Assembly (NCBI RefSeq): GCF_008065375.1
Contig: NZ_VJYI01000017.1
Coordinates: 211,287-275,286, forward strand
Source: Nonomuraea sp. SYSU D8015
GTDB taxonomy: Bacteria; Actinomycetota; Actinomycetes; Streptosporangiales; Streptosporangiaceae
DNA: 64,000 bases
Direction: 5' to 3'
The notes below the pieces were generated by a model. The model did no database searches. It had not been told where the DNA came from and worked only from the letters and a program-made list of their open reading frames with translations. A program made the position numbers and the translations under genes. This document shows, in pieces, positions 48,966-57,313 of this stretch. Position 1 is the first letter of the stretch. Every line of letters starts with the position of its first letter.

Positions 48966-51900
48966 ATGGTGAGGCTCATCGGACGCCACCGGCCCGCCGC
49001 GATCCTGCGCGGCGAGATCGAGCGCGCGCTGGTCAGCCACGGATCGCTGGTGCTCGTCGCGGGCGAGGCGGGCATCGGCAAGAGCACGCTGGTCGCGAGC
49101 GCGGCTGAGGAGGCCGTCCGGCGCGGCGCGCGACTGCTCGGCGGCGCCTGCTGGGAGGGCGAGGGGGCGCCGGGCTACTGGCCGTGGGTGCAGGTCGTCC
49201 GGCAGCTCGAGCCCGGGGCGACGCCGCAGAGCCTGGCGGGGGCGGACGCCGAGGCGTTCCAGCTGTACGACGCGGTGACGGGGCTGCTGGTGGCGGCCTC
49301 GCGCGAGCAGCCGGTCGTGGTCGTGCTCGAAGACCTCCACTGGGCCGACGCGGCCTCGCTGAGGTTGCTGGAGTTCGTGGTGCAGCACGCCTGGTTCGAG
49401 CGGCTCTTACTGATCGGCACCTACCGCGACGCCGAGGTCGACGGCCCGCTCAGCCTGCCCCTGGAGGCCAAGGCCACCACGCTGACCCTGACCGGGCTGG
49501 ATCGCGAGGCGGTCGGCCGGCTGGTGGCGCGCACCACCGGGCTGGAGCCGGACGATGACCTGGTGACCGAGATCCATCAGCGGACCGGCGGCAATCCGTT
49601 CTTCGTCGAGCAGACCGCCCGGCTGTGGCAGGGCGGCAGCCCGCTCGCCACGATCCCGCCCGGGGTGGAGGCGGCGGTGCGGCGGCGGCTCTCCCGGCTG
49701 GGGGACGAGGTGCTGGACGTCCTGCGGATGGCCGCCGTGCTGGGCCGCGAATTCTCCGAAGAGACCTTGTCCACCGCCCTCGCCGAGCCCGTGCCGGACA
49801 CCACGACCGGCCCGGCCGCCATGCACGAGACGACCGGCCCGGCCGCGGTGCGCCGGCAGGCCAAGGACTTGGGCACGCCGGGCGGATCAGACGGCGCAGG
49901 CCGCTTGTCCGTGTCGAGCGAGGCGGTGGGGCGGGCGCTTGACCAGGCCGTGTCGGCCAAGCTCGTCACGTCGCTCGGCGCCGGCCGTCACGCCTTCGTC
50001 CACGACCTGGTGCGCGAGACCCTCTACGCCGGGCTGGACGAGGCCGGGGCCCGGGCCCGCCACGCGGCCGCGCTCCACGCCCTGGACGGCGCCCTGCCCG
50101 CGACCCGGGCGCATCACGCCTACCTCGGCGCCGCACCTGACGCGCCGGAGCTGCTGTTGGCCGCCGCCAGGGACGCCGAGGGGCGGATGGCCGACGAGGA
50201 GGCCGTCGGGCACTATCGCCGCGCCCTGGAGCTCACCCCCATGTCGGAGCCGCGCCGGCGGGCGACGATCGGGCTCGACCTCGGCACGGCACAACACCGC
50301 GCGGGGGACACCGCCGCAGGCGCCCGCACGCTGGACGCGGCCATCGCGATCACCCGCGGCCTCGACGACCCCGGACTGCTCGCGCTCACCGCACTCAAGC
50401 TGCACGAGCACTGCTACACCGGCCGCGGCCGCTGGATCGACTTCGTCCACGAGGCACACCGGCGCCTGGTGCGCCACGACGGGCACCCGGCGGATGACGC
50501 CCAAGGCCGGCCCGGGGGCGAGCGTCCACCGTACGATGCCCCGCGCCCACCCGACAGCTCCCCACCGCACGATGCCCCGCGCCCACCCGACAGCTCCCCG
50601 CCGTACGAGAACACACGCTCACACGAGCCGGCACGCTCACAGCGGAGCGCGCGCCCGCCGGACATGGCGGCTCAGGAGCCCGGCGACGACGAAGCACGGC
50701 TGCTCGACGTCACGGCACAGGCGCCGGGCGAGGACCGGGCACGGCGGGGTGTCAGGGCGCGGCAGCCCGACGACGGCGGGGTCCGGTTGGACGTCGCGGC
50801 GCTGGAGTTGAGCGCGGTCGCGGCGGAGCTGGCCAGGCGCGGCGAGGACGACGAGACGCTCGGCTACAGCCTGCTGGCCAGGCTGGGCGCCGTCTGGGGA
50901 CCGGGCAGCCCGGCCGAGCGGCTGGCCATCACCGAGGAGCTGGCGGCGGTGGCCCGGCGGACGGGGGACCGGCAGCTCGCGATGACCGCCCGCACCTGGC
51001 GCGTGGGCGCGTTGCTGGAGCTCGGCGATCCCCGCTGCCTGAGCGAGCAGCGGGCGTTCGTCGCCGACGCCGAGGAGTCGCAGCTGGCGCTGTACCGGCA
51101 CGAGGCCGCCGTGCTCAAGGCGATGTTCGCGACGCTCGCCGGCCGCTTCGACGAGGCGGACACGCACATCGACGCCGCCTACGAGCTCGGCGAGCAGCCG
51201 GGCCTCGGCCGGCAGGACCTGCGCCGCCTGCAGCGCTGGTCCGCCGCGCTGCTCAGGGGCCGCTTCGACGCGGCCGACGCCGTGCTCGCCGAGATGGAGC
51301 AGGAGGGCAGTCCGCACTTCCCGCTGTTCAACGCGGTGACGGCGGTGCAGCGGGGCGACGGCGGCGAGACGGCCGTTCGGCACCTGGCGGAGATCATGGT
51401 CGTGGGCGAGCAGTACCTGCGCTGGATGGCGCCGCTGTGGCTGAGGTTCCAGGCGCAGGCCGCCGCCGTGTCGAAGGATCCGGTGCTGTGCGAGCACGCG
51501 CGTGCCGCCCTCACCCCGTACATCGGCCAGTGGGGCGTGACGGGGACGGTGGCCGTCGAGGGCCCGTTCGCGTACTGGGCGGCCATGCTCGACGCCGCGC
51601 AGGAGCGCTGGGACGACGCCGTCGCCGGCTTCACCGCCGCCTGCCGGGCGGCCGACCTGCTGGGGGCGCGGCCCTGGTCGATCCAGTCGCGGGCCCGGCT
51701 GGCCGAGGTGCTGCAGGCCCGCGGCGGCGACGCCGCGCCGCTGATCGAGCAGGTGGAGCGGGAGGCGGCGGAGCTCGGCATGCTCGTACGCCTGCCGCGC
51801 CCGGGAGCCAACGCCTTCCGCTTCGACGGCGAGGTCTGGGCCCTGACCTTCGCCGGCCGCACTGTGCATCTGCCCGACTCCAAGGGCCTGGCCGACCTGC

Positions 51901-52358
51901 GGATCCTGCTCGACCGCCCGGGCGTGGAGGTCTCCGCGGTGGAGTTGCTCAACCCGCCGGGAGGCCAGGTGGTGGTCGCCGCCCGGAGCATGGGCGGCGA
52001 CGACGTGCTGGACGAGGAGGCCAGGACGCGCTATCGGCGGCGGCTGGAGGAGCTCGACGACGAGATCGACCGGGCGGTCGAGCTCGGCCGCGACCGGCGC
52101 GCGGCCGAGCTCGACGCGGAGCGGCAGGCCCTGCTCGACGAGTTGCGTGCAGCGGCCGGGCTGGGCGGGCGGCCGCGCAGGCTGGGTGACGAGGCCGAGC
52201 GCGCCCGCAAGGCGGTCACCAACCGCATCCGCAACACGCTGCGCCAGCTGGACCAGCGTCATCCCGAGCTGGCCGCCCACCTGCGGGCGTCGATCTCCAC
52301 CGGCGCCACGTGCCGCTACCAGCCTCCTCCGGCCGCCTCCGGAATCCGCTGGACATGA
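48966..52358 (+). CDS. Large STAND-type ATPase regulator without HTH
   Basis: A 1130-residue protein. The N-terminus (IGRHRPAAILRGEIERAL, then Walker A GEAGIGKSTL near 33-42 and Walker B VVVVLEDLHWAD near 118) is the AAA_16/LuxR-LAL ATPase type, followed by helical TPR-like repeats. A Pro/Asp/Ser-rich insert with tandem repeats is near 520-590. The C-terminal 200 residues (VWALTFAGRTVHLPDSKGLA, YRRRLEELDDEIDRAVELG, IRNTLRQLDQRHPELAAHLR) replace the usual LuxR HTH; this end domain is seen in predicted ATPases of actinomycetes. A TTA codon is at residue 148 (49407-49409). Function inferred as signal integration; targets unknown. Confidence 0.8.
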   Translation: MVRLIGRHRPAAILRGEIERALVSHGSLVLVAGEAGIGKSTLVASAAEEAVRRGARLLGGACWEGEGAPGYWPWVQVVRQLEPGATPQSLAGADAEAFQLYDAVTGLLVAASREQPVVVVLEDLHWADAASLRLLEFVVQHAWFERLLLIGTYRDAEVDGPLSLPLEAKATTLTLTGLDREAVGRLVARTTGLEPDDDLVTEIHQRTGGNPFFVEQTARLWQGGSPLATIPPGVEAAVRRRLSRLGDEVLDVLRMAAVLGREFSEETLSTALAEPVPDTTTGPAAMHETTGPAAVRRQAKDLGTPGGSDGAGRLSVSSEAVGRALDQAVSAKLVTSLGAGRHAFVHDLVRETLYAGLDEAGARARHAAALHALDGALPATRAHHAYLGAAPDAPELLLAAARDAEGRMADEEAVGHYRRALELTPMSEPRRRATIGLDLGTAQHRAGDTAAGARTLDAAIAITRGLDDPGLLALTALKLHEHCYTGRGRWIDFVHEAHRRLVRHDGHPADDAQGRPGGERPPYDAPRPPDSSPPHDAPRPPDSSPPYENTRSHEPARSQRSARPPDMAAQEPGDDEARLLDVTAQAPGEDRARRGVRARQPDDGGVRLDVAALELSAVAAELARRGEDDETLGYSLLARLGAVWGPGSPAERLAITEELAAVARRTGDRQLAMTARTWRVGALLELGDPRCLSEQRAFVADAEESQLALYRHEAAVLKAMFATLAGRFDEADTHIDAAYELGEQPGLGRQDLRRLQRWSAALLRGRFDAADAVLAEMEQEGSPHFPLFNAVTAVQRGDGGETAVRHLAEIMVVGEQYLRWMAPLWLRFQAQAAAVSKDPVLCEHARAALTPYIGQWGVTGTVAVEGPFAYWAAMLDAAQERWDDAVAGFTAACRAADLLGARPWSIQSRARLAEVLQARGGDAAPLIEQVEREAAELGMLVRLPRPGANAFRFDGEVWALTFAGRTVHLPDSKGLADLRILLDRPGVEVSAVELLNPPGGQVVVAARSMGGDDVLDEEARTRYRRRLEELDDEIDRAVELGRDRRAAELDAERQALLDELRAAAGLGGRPRRLGDEAERARKAVTNRIRNTLRQLDQRHPELAAHLRASISTGATCRYQPPPAASGIRWT
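50527..50598 (+). repeat. 36-base tandem repeat inside the ATPase gene
   Basis: Two consecutive 36-base units (50527-50562, 50563-50598) differ at one base and are followed by a diverged partial copy. They encode the 12-residue repeat PYDAPRPPDSSP in a disordered insert. Confidence 0.8.
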
Positions 52359-52393
52359 TGTGCGGGAGAAGTCACGCCCGCCCGCCTCGACCG

Positions 52394-53536
52394 TCAGCGC
52401 AGCTTCGCGAAGAAGGCGGTGACGTCCGCTGCGAAGAGCTCGGGCTGCTCGGCGGCGAAGAAGTGGCCGCCCTTGTCGTACTCCTCCCAGTGCACGATGT
52501 TGTGGTCGCGTTCGGCCCAGGAGCGGATCGTGACGTCGCAGGCCTTGGAGACGAGCACGCCGGTGGGCACCGTTCCCCGCGCCGGCCAGCTCTCGGCGGA
52601 GGTCCATTCCTCCGCATCGCCATCGCTCCAGTCGCCGGCGCTCATGTTCTCGTAGTACGAGTGCGCCGACGACCAGCCCGTGCCGGTCAGCCAGTAGAGG
52701 GTGACGTCGGTCAGCATGAGGTCGCGGTCCAGGGAGTCCTCGGGGAGGCCGTCCACGGGCTCGGTCAGCTCCTTGAACTTCTCCATGATCCACGCGAGCT
52801 GCGCCACGGGGGAGTCGTGCAGCCCGTACGCGATGGTCTGCGGTCGTTTGGACTGGGTCTGCAGGTAGCCGTCGTTGAAGTTCTCCATCGCGTTCCAGCG
52901 GCGCCGTTCCTCCTCCGTCAGCTTCTCCATCTCGCCTTCCTCGCCCGCGGGGAAGGTGAGGGCGGCGTTGATGTGGACGCCGGCGACGTGGCCGGGGTCC
53001 TGCTTGGCCATCTCCGGCGCGACGAAGGACCCGGTGTCCCCGCCCTGCACGCCGTAGCGCTCGTACCCGAGCAGGGCCATCAGGCGGGTGAACGCGCCTG
53101 CGACCCGGGCGGCGTTCCAGTCGGCGCCGGACAGCGGGACGGAGAAGCCGGAGCCGGGCAGCGACGGGATGACGAGGTGGAAGTCGCGCGAGAGCGGCTC
53201 GATGACGTCCAGGAACTCCAGGAACGAGCCCGGCCAGCCGTGGATGAGCATGAGGGGCAGCGCCGAGTCGTTGCCCGAGCGGATGTGGAGGAAGTGGATG
53301 TTCTGGCCGTCGATCGTGGTGGTGAACTGCGGGAGCTCGTTGAGCCTGGCCTCGTGGGCGCGCCAGTCGTAGCCGGTGCGCCAGTACTCGGCCAGCTCCT
53401 TGAGGTAGCCGACGGGCACGCCGCGCTCCCAGCCGGTCCCGGGAAGCTGTCCGGGCCAGCGCGTCATGGCCAGGCGGGTACGCAGGTCGTCCAGGTCCCG
53501 CTGGGGGATGTCGATGCGGAACGGGCGAACAGTCAT
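52394..53536 (-). CDS. Epoxide hydrolase
   Basis: A 380-residue alpha/beta hydrolase of the EHN/epoxide hydrolase family. The N-terminal EHN region (PFRIDIPQRDLDDLRTRLAM) precedes the oxyanion motif HGWPGS at 99-104, nucleophile Asp167 in VQGGDTGS, and the C-terminal His in KGGHFFAAEQPE. The enzyme opens epoxides to diols in the cytosol. AAGGAG precedes the ATG. It is 31 bases downstream of the NmrA-type gene and forms an operon with it. Confidence 0.92.
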   Translation of the reverse strand: MTVRPFRIDIPQRDLDDLRTRLAMTRWPGQLPGTGWERGVPVGYLKELAEYWRTGYDWRAHEARLNELPQFTTTIDGQNIHFLHIRSGNDSALPLMLIHGWPGSFLEFLDVIEPLSRDFHLVIPSLPGSGFSVPLSGADWNAARVAGAFTRLMALLGYERYGVQGGDTGSFVAPEMAKQDPGHVAGVHINAALTFPAGEEGEMEKLTEEERRRWNAMENFNDGYLQTQSKRPQTIAYGLHDSPVAQLAWIMEKFKELTEPVDGLPEDSLDRDLMLTDVTLYWLTGTGWSSAHSYYENMSAGDWSDGDAEEWTSAESWPARGTVPTGVLVSKACDVTIRSWAERDHNIVHWEEYDKGGHFFAAEQPELFAADVTAFFAKLR

Positions 53537-53567
53537 GAAATTTCTCCTTCTTGCGGTAGAAAGCAGT

Positions 53568-54386
53568 TCAAGGGCGGAACGCGGCGGCGTTCTCGGCGGC
53601 CCACTGGGCGAACGTCCGCCCCGGACGCCCGGTGACCTCCTCGACGGTGGGCAGGACCACGGCGCTCGCCTCGGGAGGATTGGCGCCGAGCTGGACGGCG
53701 AACTCGATCATGTCGTCGCTCTCGCCGGCCGCCCGCATCGACGCCCGGTACTGCTCCTCGCTGAGCTCCTCGAACCGGATCTCCCGCCCCAGGACCTCGC
53801 CGATCATGCGCACCCGCTCGGCGGGGGTGAGCGTCTCGGGCCCGGTCAGCATGTACGCCTGTCCGGCATGTCCCTCCTCGACCAGTGCGGCCACGGCCAC
53901 GGCGGCGATGTCGGCCTCGTGGATCACGGCTCCGGGGTGGTTGCCGAAGACCCGCACCACACCTTCGTCGCGGATGGACGTCACCCAGTCGAGGGCGTTG
54001 GCCATGAACTCGACGCACAGCAACTGCGTCCACCCGAGGTCACCGGCTCTCAGCGCCTCCTCGACCGAGGACTCGTCCCAGCCGCTCAGGACGGACACCC
54101 GCCGCACGCCGGCCTTGACGGCCAGTTCCACGAGGTCGGGCCCGGTCTGGAGCGGAGCGTAGTCGTCGCCGCCGAACGTGATCAAGTGCAGCGCGGTCAC
54201 GCCCTCCAGGGCCGGGCCGAGGGTCTTCGGCGCGGCCAGATCGCCGTAGGCGACCTCCACGGAGGCGGGCAGCCGGGCCGCGGACGGGTTCCTGGTCAGG
54301 GCGCGGACCGGCTGGCCGCGCTCGACGAGTTGCGTAACGATCTGACGCCCGACCGTCCCCGTCGCGCCGGTCACGAGAATCGTCAT
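53568..54386 (-). CDS. NmrA-type NAD(P)-binding protein
   Basis: A 272-residue atypical short-chain dehydrogenase with Rossmann motif GATGTVG at 7-13 and the NmrA/YtfG layout (VSVLSGWDESSVEEALRAGD, then HEADIAAVAVAALVEEGHAG). The ATG at 54386 has AGGAGG six bases upstream; six further residues would be added by a start at 54404. Such proteins act as NADP(H)-dependent reductases or redox sensors. It is the first gene of an operon with the epoxide hydrolase. Confidence 0.88.
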   Translation of the reverse strand: MTILVTGATGTVGRQIVTQLVERGQPVRALTRNPSAARLPASVEVAYGDLAAPKTLGPALEGVTALHLITFGGDDYAPLQTGPDLVELAVKAGVRRVSVLSGWDESSVEEALRAGDLGWTQLLCVEFMANALDWVTSIRDEGVVRVFGNHPGAVIHEADIAAVAVAALVEEGHAGQAYMLTGPETLTPAERVRMIGEVLGREIRFEELSEEQYRASMRAAGESDDMIEFAVQLGANPPEASAVVLPTVEEVTGRPGRTFAQWAAENAAAFRP

Positions 54387-54623
54387 GGAATACCTCCTGG
54401 TCAACGCTTTCGACGTCTCGACCAGGAGGCGCTACACGGGAAATAGCGGCCGCCAGTCAGCGCTCACGCGAGCGGAAGGGCGCAACAGGACGTGAAGGCC
54501 ACGACGCCGGGATCGTCTCGGCGTCGTACTGATCAGGGCTGTGCCGTCGTCCCCGAACGCGGCTATCAGCTCCGTCCTGACGAGGAAGAGGATCGCGCGT
54601 TTGTATTCGCCGCGGTCAGCCGC

Positions 54624-54779
54624 TCAGCTCGGTGCGGCGGGAGCAAGCCGGAGCCAGCCCGCCGAGGTCCGGGGCGACGTGCCGACGCACCACCGTCTTG
54701 GTGTGGTCGCAGACCATCGCGCCGGGCACGCCGCCGAGATGCTCGAACGGCCGCCGATGGCAAGCCCGGAAGGTGGCCG
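54624..54779 (-). pseudogene. Relic of an IS21-type (IstA-like) transposase
   Basis: On the minus strand one frame reads RRPFEHLGGVPGAMVCDHTK followed by TVVRRHVAPDL before a TGA at 54624-54626. The FxxxGGVPxxxxxDxxK pattern is that of the catalytic domain of IstA/IS21-like transposases. Flanking parts of the gene are missing and no ends are recognisable. The rest of 54405-54849 holds nothing else I can support. Confidence 0.45.
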
Positions 54780-54849
54780 GGGTCCTGGCCGGCGGTGAAG
54801 CGGCAGCCGGCGTGCCGCGGCGGAAGCGTCCTGGCGGGCCGCGGGATGG

Positions 54850-55824
54850 TCACCGACCGGCAGCACTGGGGGCGAAGGCGTTGACGCCGGTGAGCTCGGC
54901 GGACAGGCACCACAAACGTGCCGCCTGGTCCGGGTCGATCGCGTGGGGCCGTACACCCGACGTCGCGTCCGCGTCCGTCGCGACCTCCGCGATGTCGCAG
55001 TCCTCGCAGTACACCCCGCCCATGCCCGCCAGTTGCGGCGAGGTCGCCGCCCACACCTGGGTCGCCGCGCCCTGCTGAGGAGTCTTGAAGCCGGGGTCCA
55101 GCGCGTTGCCCGCCTCGTCGATCCACCCGAATTCGATCATCTCCTCCTTCGGCAGGTGGCGCTGCAGGGGCGTCAGTATGGCGCCGGGATGCAGCGCGAA
55201 CGCCCGCACGCCCGTATCCCGGCCCAGCGCGTCGAGGTGCACGGCGAACAGGATGTTGGCGGTCTTCGCCTGCCCGTACGCGAGCCACTTGTCGTATCCG
55301 CGTGAGAAGTGCACGTCCTCCCACCGGATGCCGGAGCCGCCGTGAGCGCCGGACGAGACGGACACGACCCGCCCCCGGCCGCGGGCGATGGCCGGCCACA
55401 GCCGGTTGACGAGCGCGTAGTGGCCGAGGTGGTTGGTCGCGAACTGCGCCTCCCAGCCGGGGCCGACCCGCGTCTCGGGGCAGGCCATGATGCCCGCGTT
55501 GGCGATGACGATCTCGGCGCTGCGGCCGGTGGCGAGGAAGCGCTCGGCGAACCCGCGTACGCTCTCGAAATCGGCGAGGTCCAGCTCGTCGACCGCCACC
55601 CCGTCGAGCCCCCCGAGCGCCTCCCGGGCGGCGTCGGGACGGCGCGCGGGCACCACGACGCGGGCGCCGGCACGGGAGAGCGCACGCGTGGTCTCCAGGC
55701 CCAGGCCCGAGTAGCCACCGGTGACGATCGCCAGCTTCCCGGAGAGGTCGATTCCCTGGAGAACGTCGTCCGCAGTGCTCCTCGCGCCGAATCCCGAACC
55801 GATCCTGTGTTGCGGCGTAGTCAT
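54850..55824 (-). CDS. Short-chain dehydrogenase/reductase
   Basis: A 324-residue SDR of the retinol dehydrogenase/WW-domain-oxidoreductase-like group. It has the cofactor motif TGGYSGLG at 35-42, IANAG in the middle of the fold, the catalytic Ser in VVSVSSGAHGG, and YGQAK as the YxxxK motif. It likely reduces a carbonyl compound with NADPH. The ATG at 55824 has no strong ribosome binding site. A perfect palindrome starting 17 bases upstream suggests control by a TetR-type repressor not found next to the gene. Confidence 0.9.
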   Translation of the reverse strand: MTTPQHRIGSGFGARSTADDVLQGIDLSGKLAIVTGGYSGLGLETTRALSRAGARVVVPARRPDAAREALGGLDGVAVDELDLADFESVRGFAERFLATGRSAEIVIANAGIMACPETRVGPGWEAQFATNHLGHYALVNRLWPAIARGRGRVVSVSSGAHGGSGIRWEDVHFSRGYDKWLAYGQAKTANILFAVHLDALGRDTGVRAFALHPGAILTPLQRHLPKEEMIEFGWIDEAGNALDPGFKTPQQGAATQVWAATSPQLAGMGGVYCEDCDIAEVATDADATSGVRPHAIDPDQAARLWCLSAELTGVNAFAPSAAGR

Positions 55825-55840
55825 GCGCAGACGATACGAA

Positions 55841-55856
55841 CTGGAGCGCGCTCCAG
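55841..55856. promoter_or_regulatory. Perfect TetR-type palindrome upstream of the SDR gene
   Basis: CTGGAGCGCGCTCCAG is a perfect 16-base palindrome of the GGAGC-GCTCC class typical of TetR-family operators. It would cover the SDR promoter. Confidence 0.6.
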
Positions 55857-56298
55857 GTCAATCACCGCGCCTCGCCCTTGGCGCCTGCCCTCGCCACTGC
55901 ATGGAGCTCCGGCGGAAATGCCGCCATGAGTCTTGATCGCTCTGCTGCGGGCACCTCGACAGCTCGCCTCCCTCCACGTGCCTCCCATGGCGCGCACACA
56001 TGCTGACAGTGGCCGGGTCACCGGCAACCTGGTCATCATGATCGTGTAGATGCTCCTCGACGAGCTCAGCCGACTCGCCAGTAGGCGGAGCGGCTCCGCA
56101 GGCCGCTGCCTCCGTTCAGCTGGGAGCTCCGCGGTACAGACTGGCCGGCGATCACTCAGCGCTCCCAGCACGGGCGTTCTCCTGCTGCCCGGCTGCCCGG
56201 CATGCGGAACCGCCGGCCACAGCACGCCGGGCGGGCGTGGAGCGGGTGGTGCGGTGTGGACGCGGCGTTGGGGACGTTGGCGGTTGGCACGCGGGTTG
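55857..56298. other. Intergenic region without supported gene
   Basis: About 440 bases between the SDR and WYL genes. Open frames exist on both strands but none has a recognisable domain, ribosome binding site or codon bias. I see no repeat or RNA structure. Confidence 0.6.
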
Positions 56299-57252
56299 TC
56301 ACTCGCGATCCATGAGGCGTGCGCCGAAGGCTCGCAGGGCGGTTCGGAAGCCGGATGGTTCGTGGACGGTGAAGTCGGCGTCGAGGAAGGCGAGGTTCAG
56401 CAGCAGCCAGTGCCAGGTGTCGAGTTTCAGGACGGCCCTGGTCCGCTGGTCGCTCAGGGGTACGAGTTCGGCCTCCTGGTAGGTGAAGGCGTCGGCGACG
56501 GCGGGCAGGGGCGCGTCGATGGTGAGGACGACGCGTTCGCGGTCCTTGTCGAGTCCTTGACGCAGGTAGTCGAGTGCGGTGTCTGTGGGCAAGGGTCTTG
56601 GCGTGTAGGTGCTGGTCGACGTCTGGAGGCCGGTGATGCGGTCGATGCGGAAGACCCGCCAGTCGCTCTTGTGGGTGTCCCAGGCGAGCAGGTACCAGCG
56701 CAGGTTGTGATGGACGTGGCGGTAGGGATGGACACGCCGGGACGTGGCTGAGCCGTCCTTGCCGACGTAGTCGAAGGTGACCACGTGGCGACGCTGCATG
56801 GCGTCGGCCAGGGACACCAGGACGTCGGCGCTGATGCTCGGGGCGAGGGTGGTACTGGTTTCCAGACTTGCCCGCAGTTGGCCGGCGCGGTGACGCAGCC
56901 GCTTGGGGAGGTATTGGTCGACCTTGCCGTAGGCTCGGGCGGCGGCCTCGTCCACGCTGCCTTCCGCGGCGCGGCCGGTCGCGGAGAGGGTCGCCAGGCC
57001 GAGGAGGGTCGCGATCGCCTCATCGTCATCGAGCACGAGCGGCGGCAGCGCGGTGCCCGCGGTGAGCCGGTAATGGCCACCGGGGCCGGGCTGAGTCGTG
57101 ACGGGGTAGCCGTAGGCGCGAAGGCGGTCGATGTCGCGGCGCAGGGTCCTGGGACTGACGTCGAGCCGTGCGACCAGTTCGTCGCCGCTGAAGGCCCGGC
57201 CGGTCTGGAGCATGGCCAACAGGGCGAGGATGCGTTGGGTGACGTCGGCCAT
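56299..57252 (-). CDS. WYL-domain (YafY/DeoR-like) transcriptional regulator
   Basis: A 317-residue regulator with an N-terminal winged HTH (ILALLAMLQTGRAFSGDELV, LDVSPRTLRRDIDRLRAYGY) and a WYL domain (VHPYRHVHHNLRWYLLAWDT, WRVFRIDRITGL) plus WCX-like C-terminus. WYL proteins bind nucleic acids or nucleotides and often react to DNA damage or stress. It is divergent from the UvrA-like gene, 61 bases apart, and probably controls it. I chose the ATG at 57252, which starts right before the HTH. Confidence 0.9.
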   Translation of the reverse strand: MADVTQRILALLAMLQTGRAFSGDELVARLDVSPRTLRRDIDRLRAYGYPVTTQPGPGGHYRLTAGTALPPLVLDDDEAIATLLGLATLSATGRAAEGSVDEAAARAYGKVDQYLPKRLRHRAGQLRASLETSTTLAPSISADVLVSLADAMQRRHVVTFDYVGKDGSATSRRVHPYRHVHHNLRWYLLAWDTHKSDWRVFRIDRITGLQTSTSTYTPRPLPTDTALDYLRQGLDKDRERVVLTIDAPLPAVADAFTYQEAELVPLSDQRTRAVLKLDTWHWLLLNLAFLDADFTVHEPSGFRTALRAFGARLMDRE

Positions 57253-57301
57253 GGCTCCAGTCTCCCCGATGTTGCGGTCAGAATATGGCCACATCTGTTC
57301 A

Positions 57302-57307
57302 TAGCCT
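57302..57307 (+). promoter_or_regulatory. -10 element of a probable leaderless uvrA-like transcript
   Basis: TAGCCT lies 6 bases before the ATG of the UvrA-like gene, and no ribosome binding site is visible. This suggests transcription starting at the start codon. Confidence 0.35.
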
Positions 57308-57313
57308 CGCCGC

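Noticed and set aside
54492..54884. 130-codon plus-strand frame after the NmrA gene
   Set aside because: Arg/Pro/Gly-rich without ribosome binding site or motif; the minus strand here shows a transposase-like relic instead.
55821..56225. 134-codon minus-strand frame upstream of the SDR gene
   Set aside because: It overlaps the palindromic operator and promoter region, has no motif and mixed codon usage.
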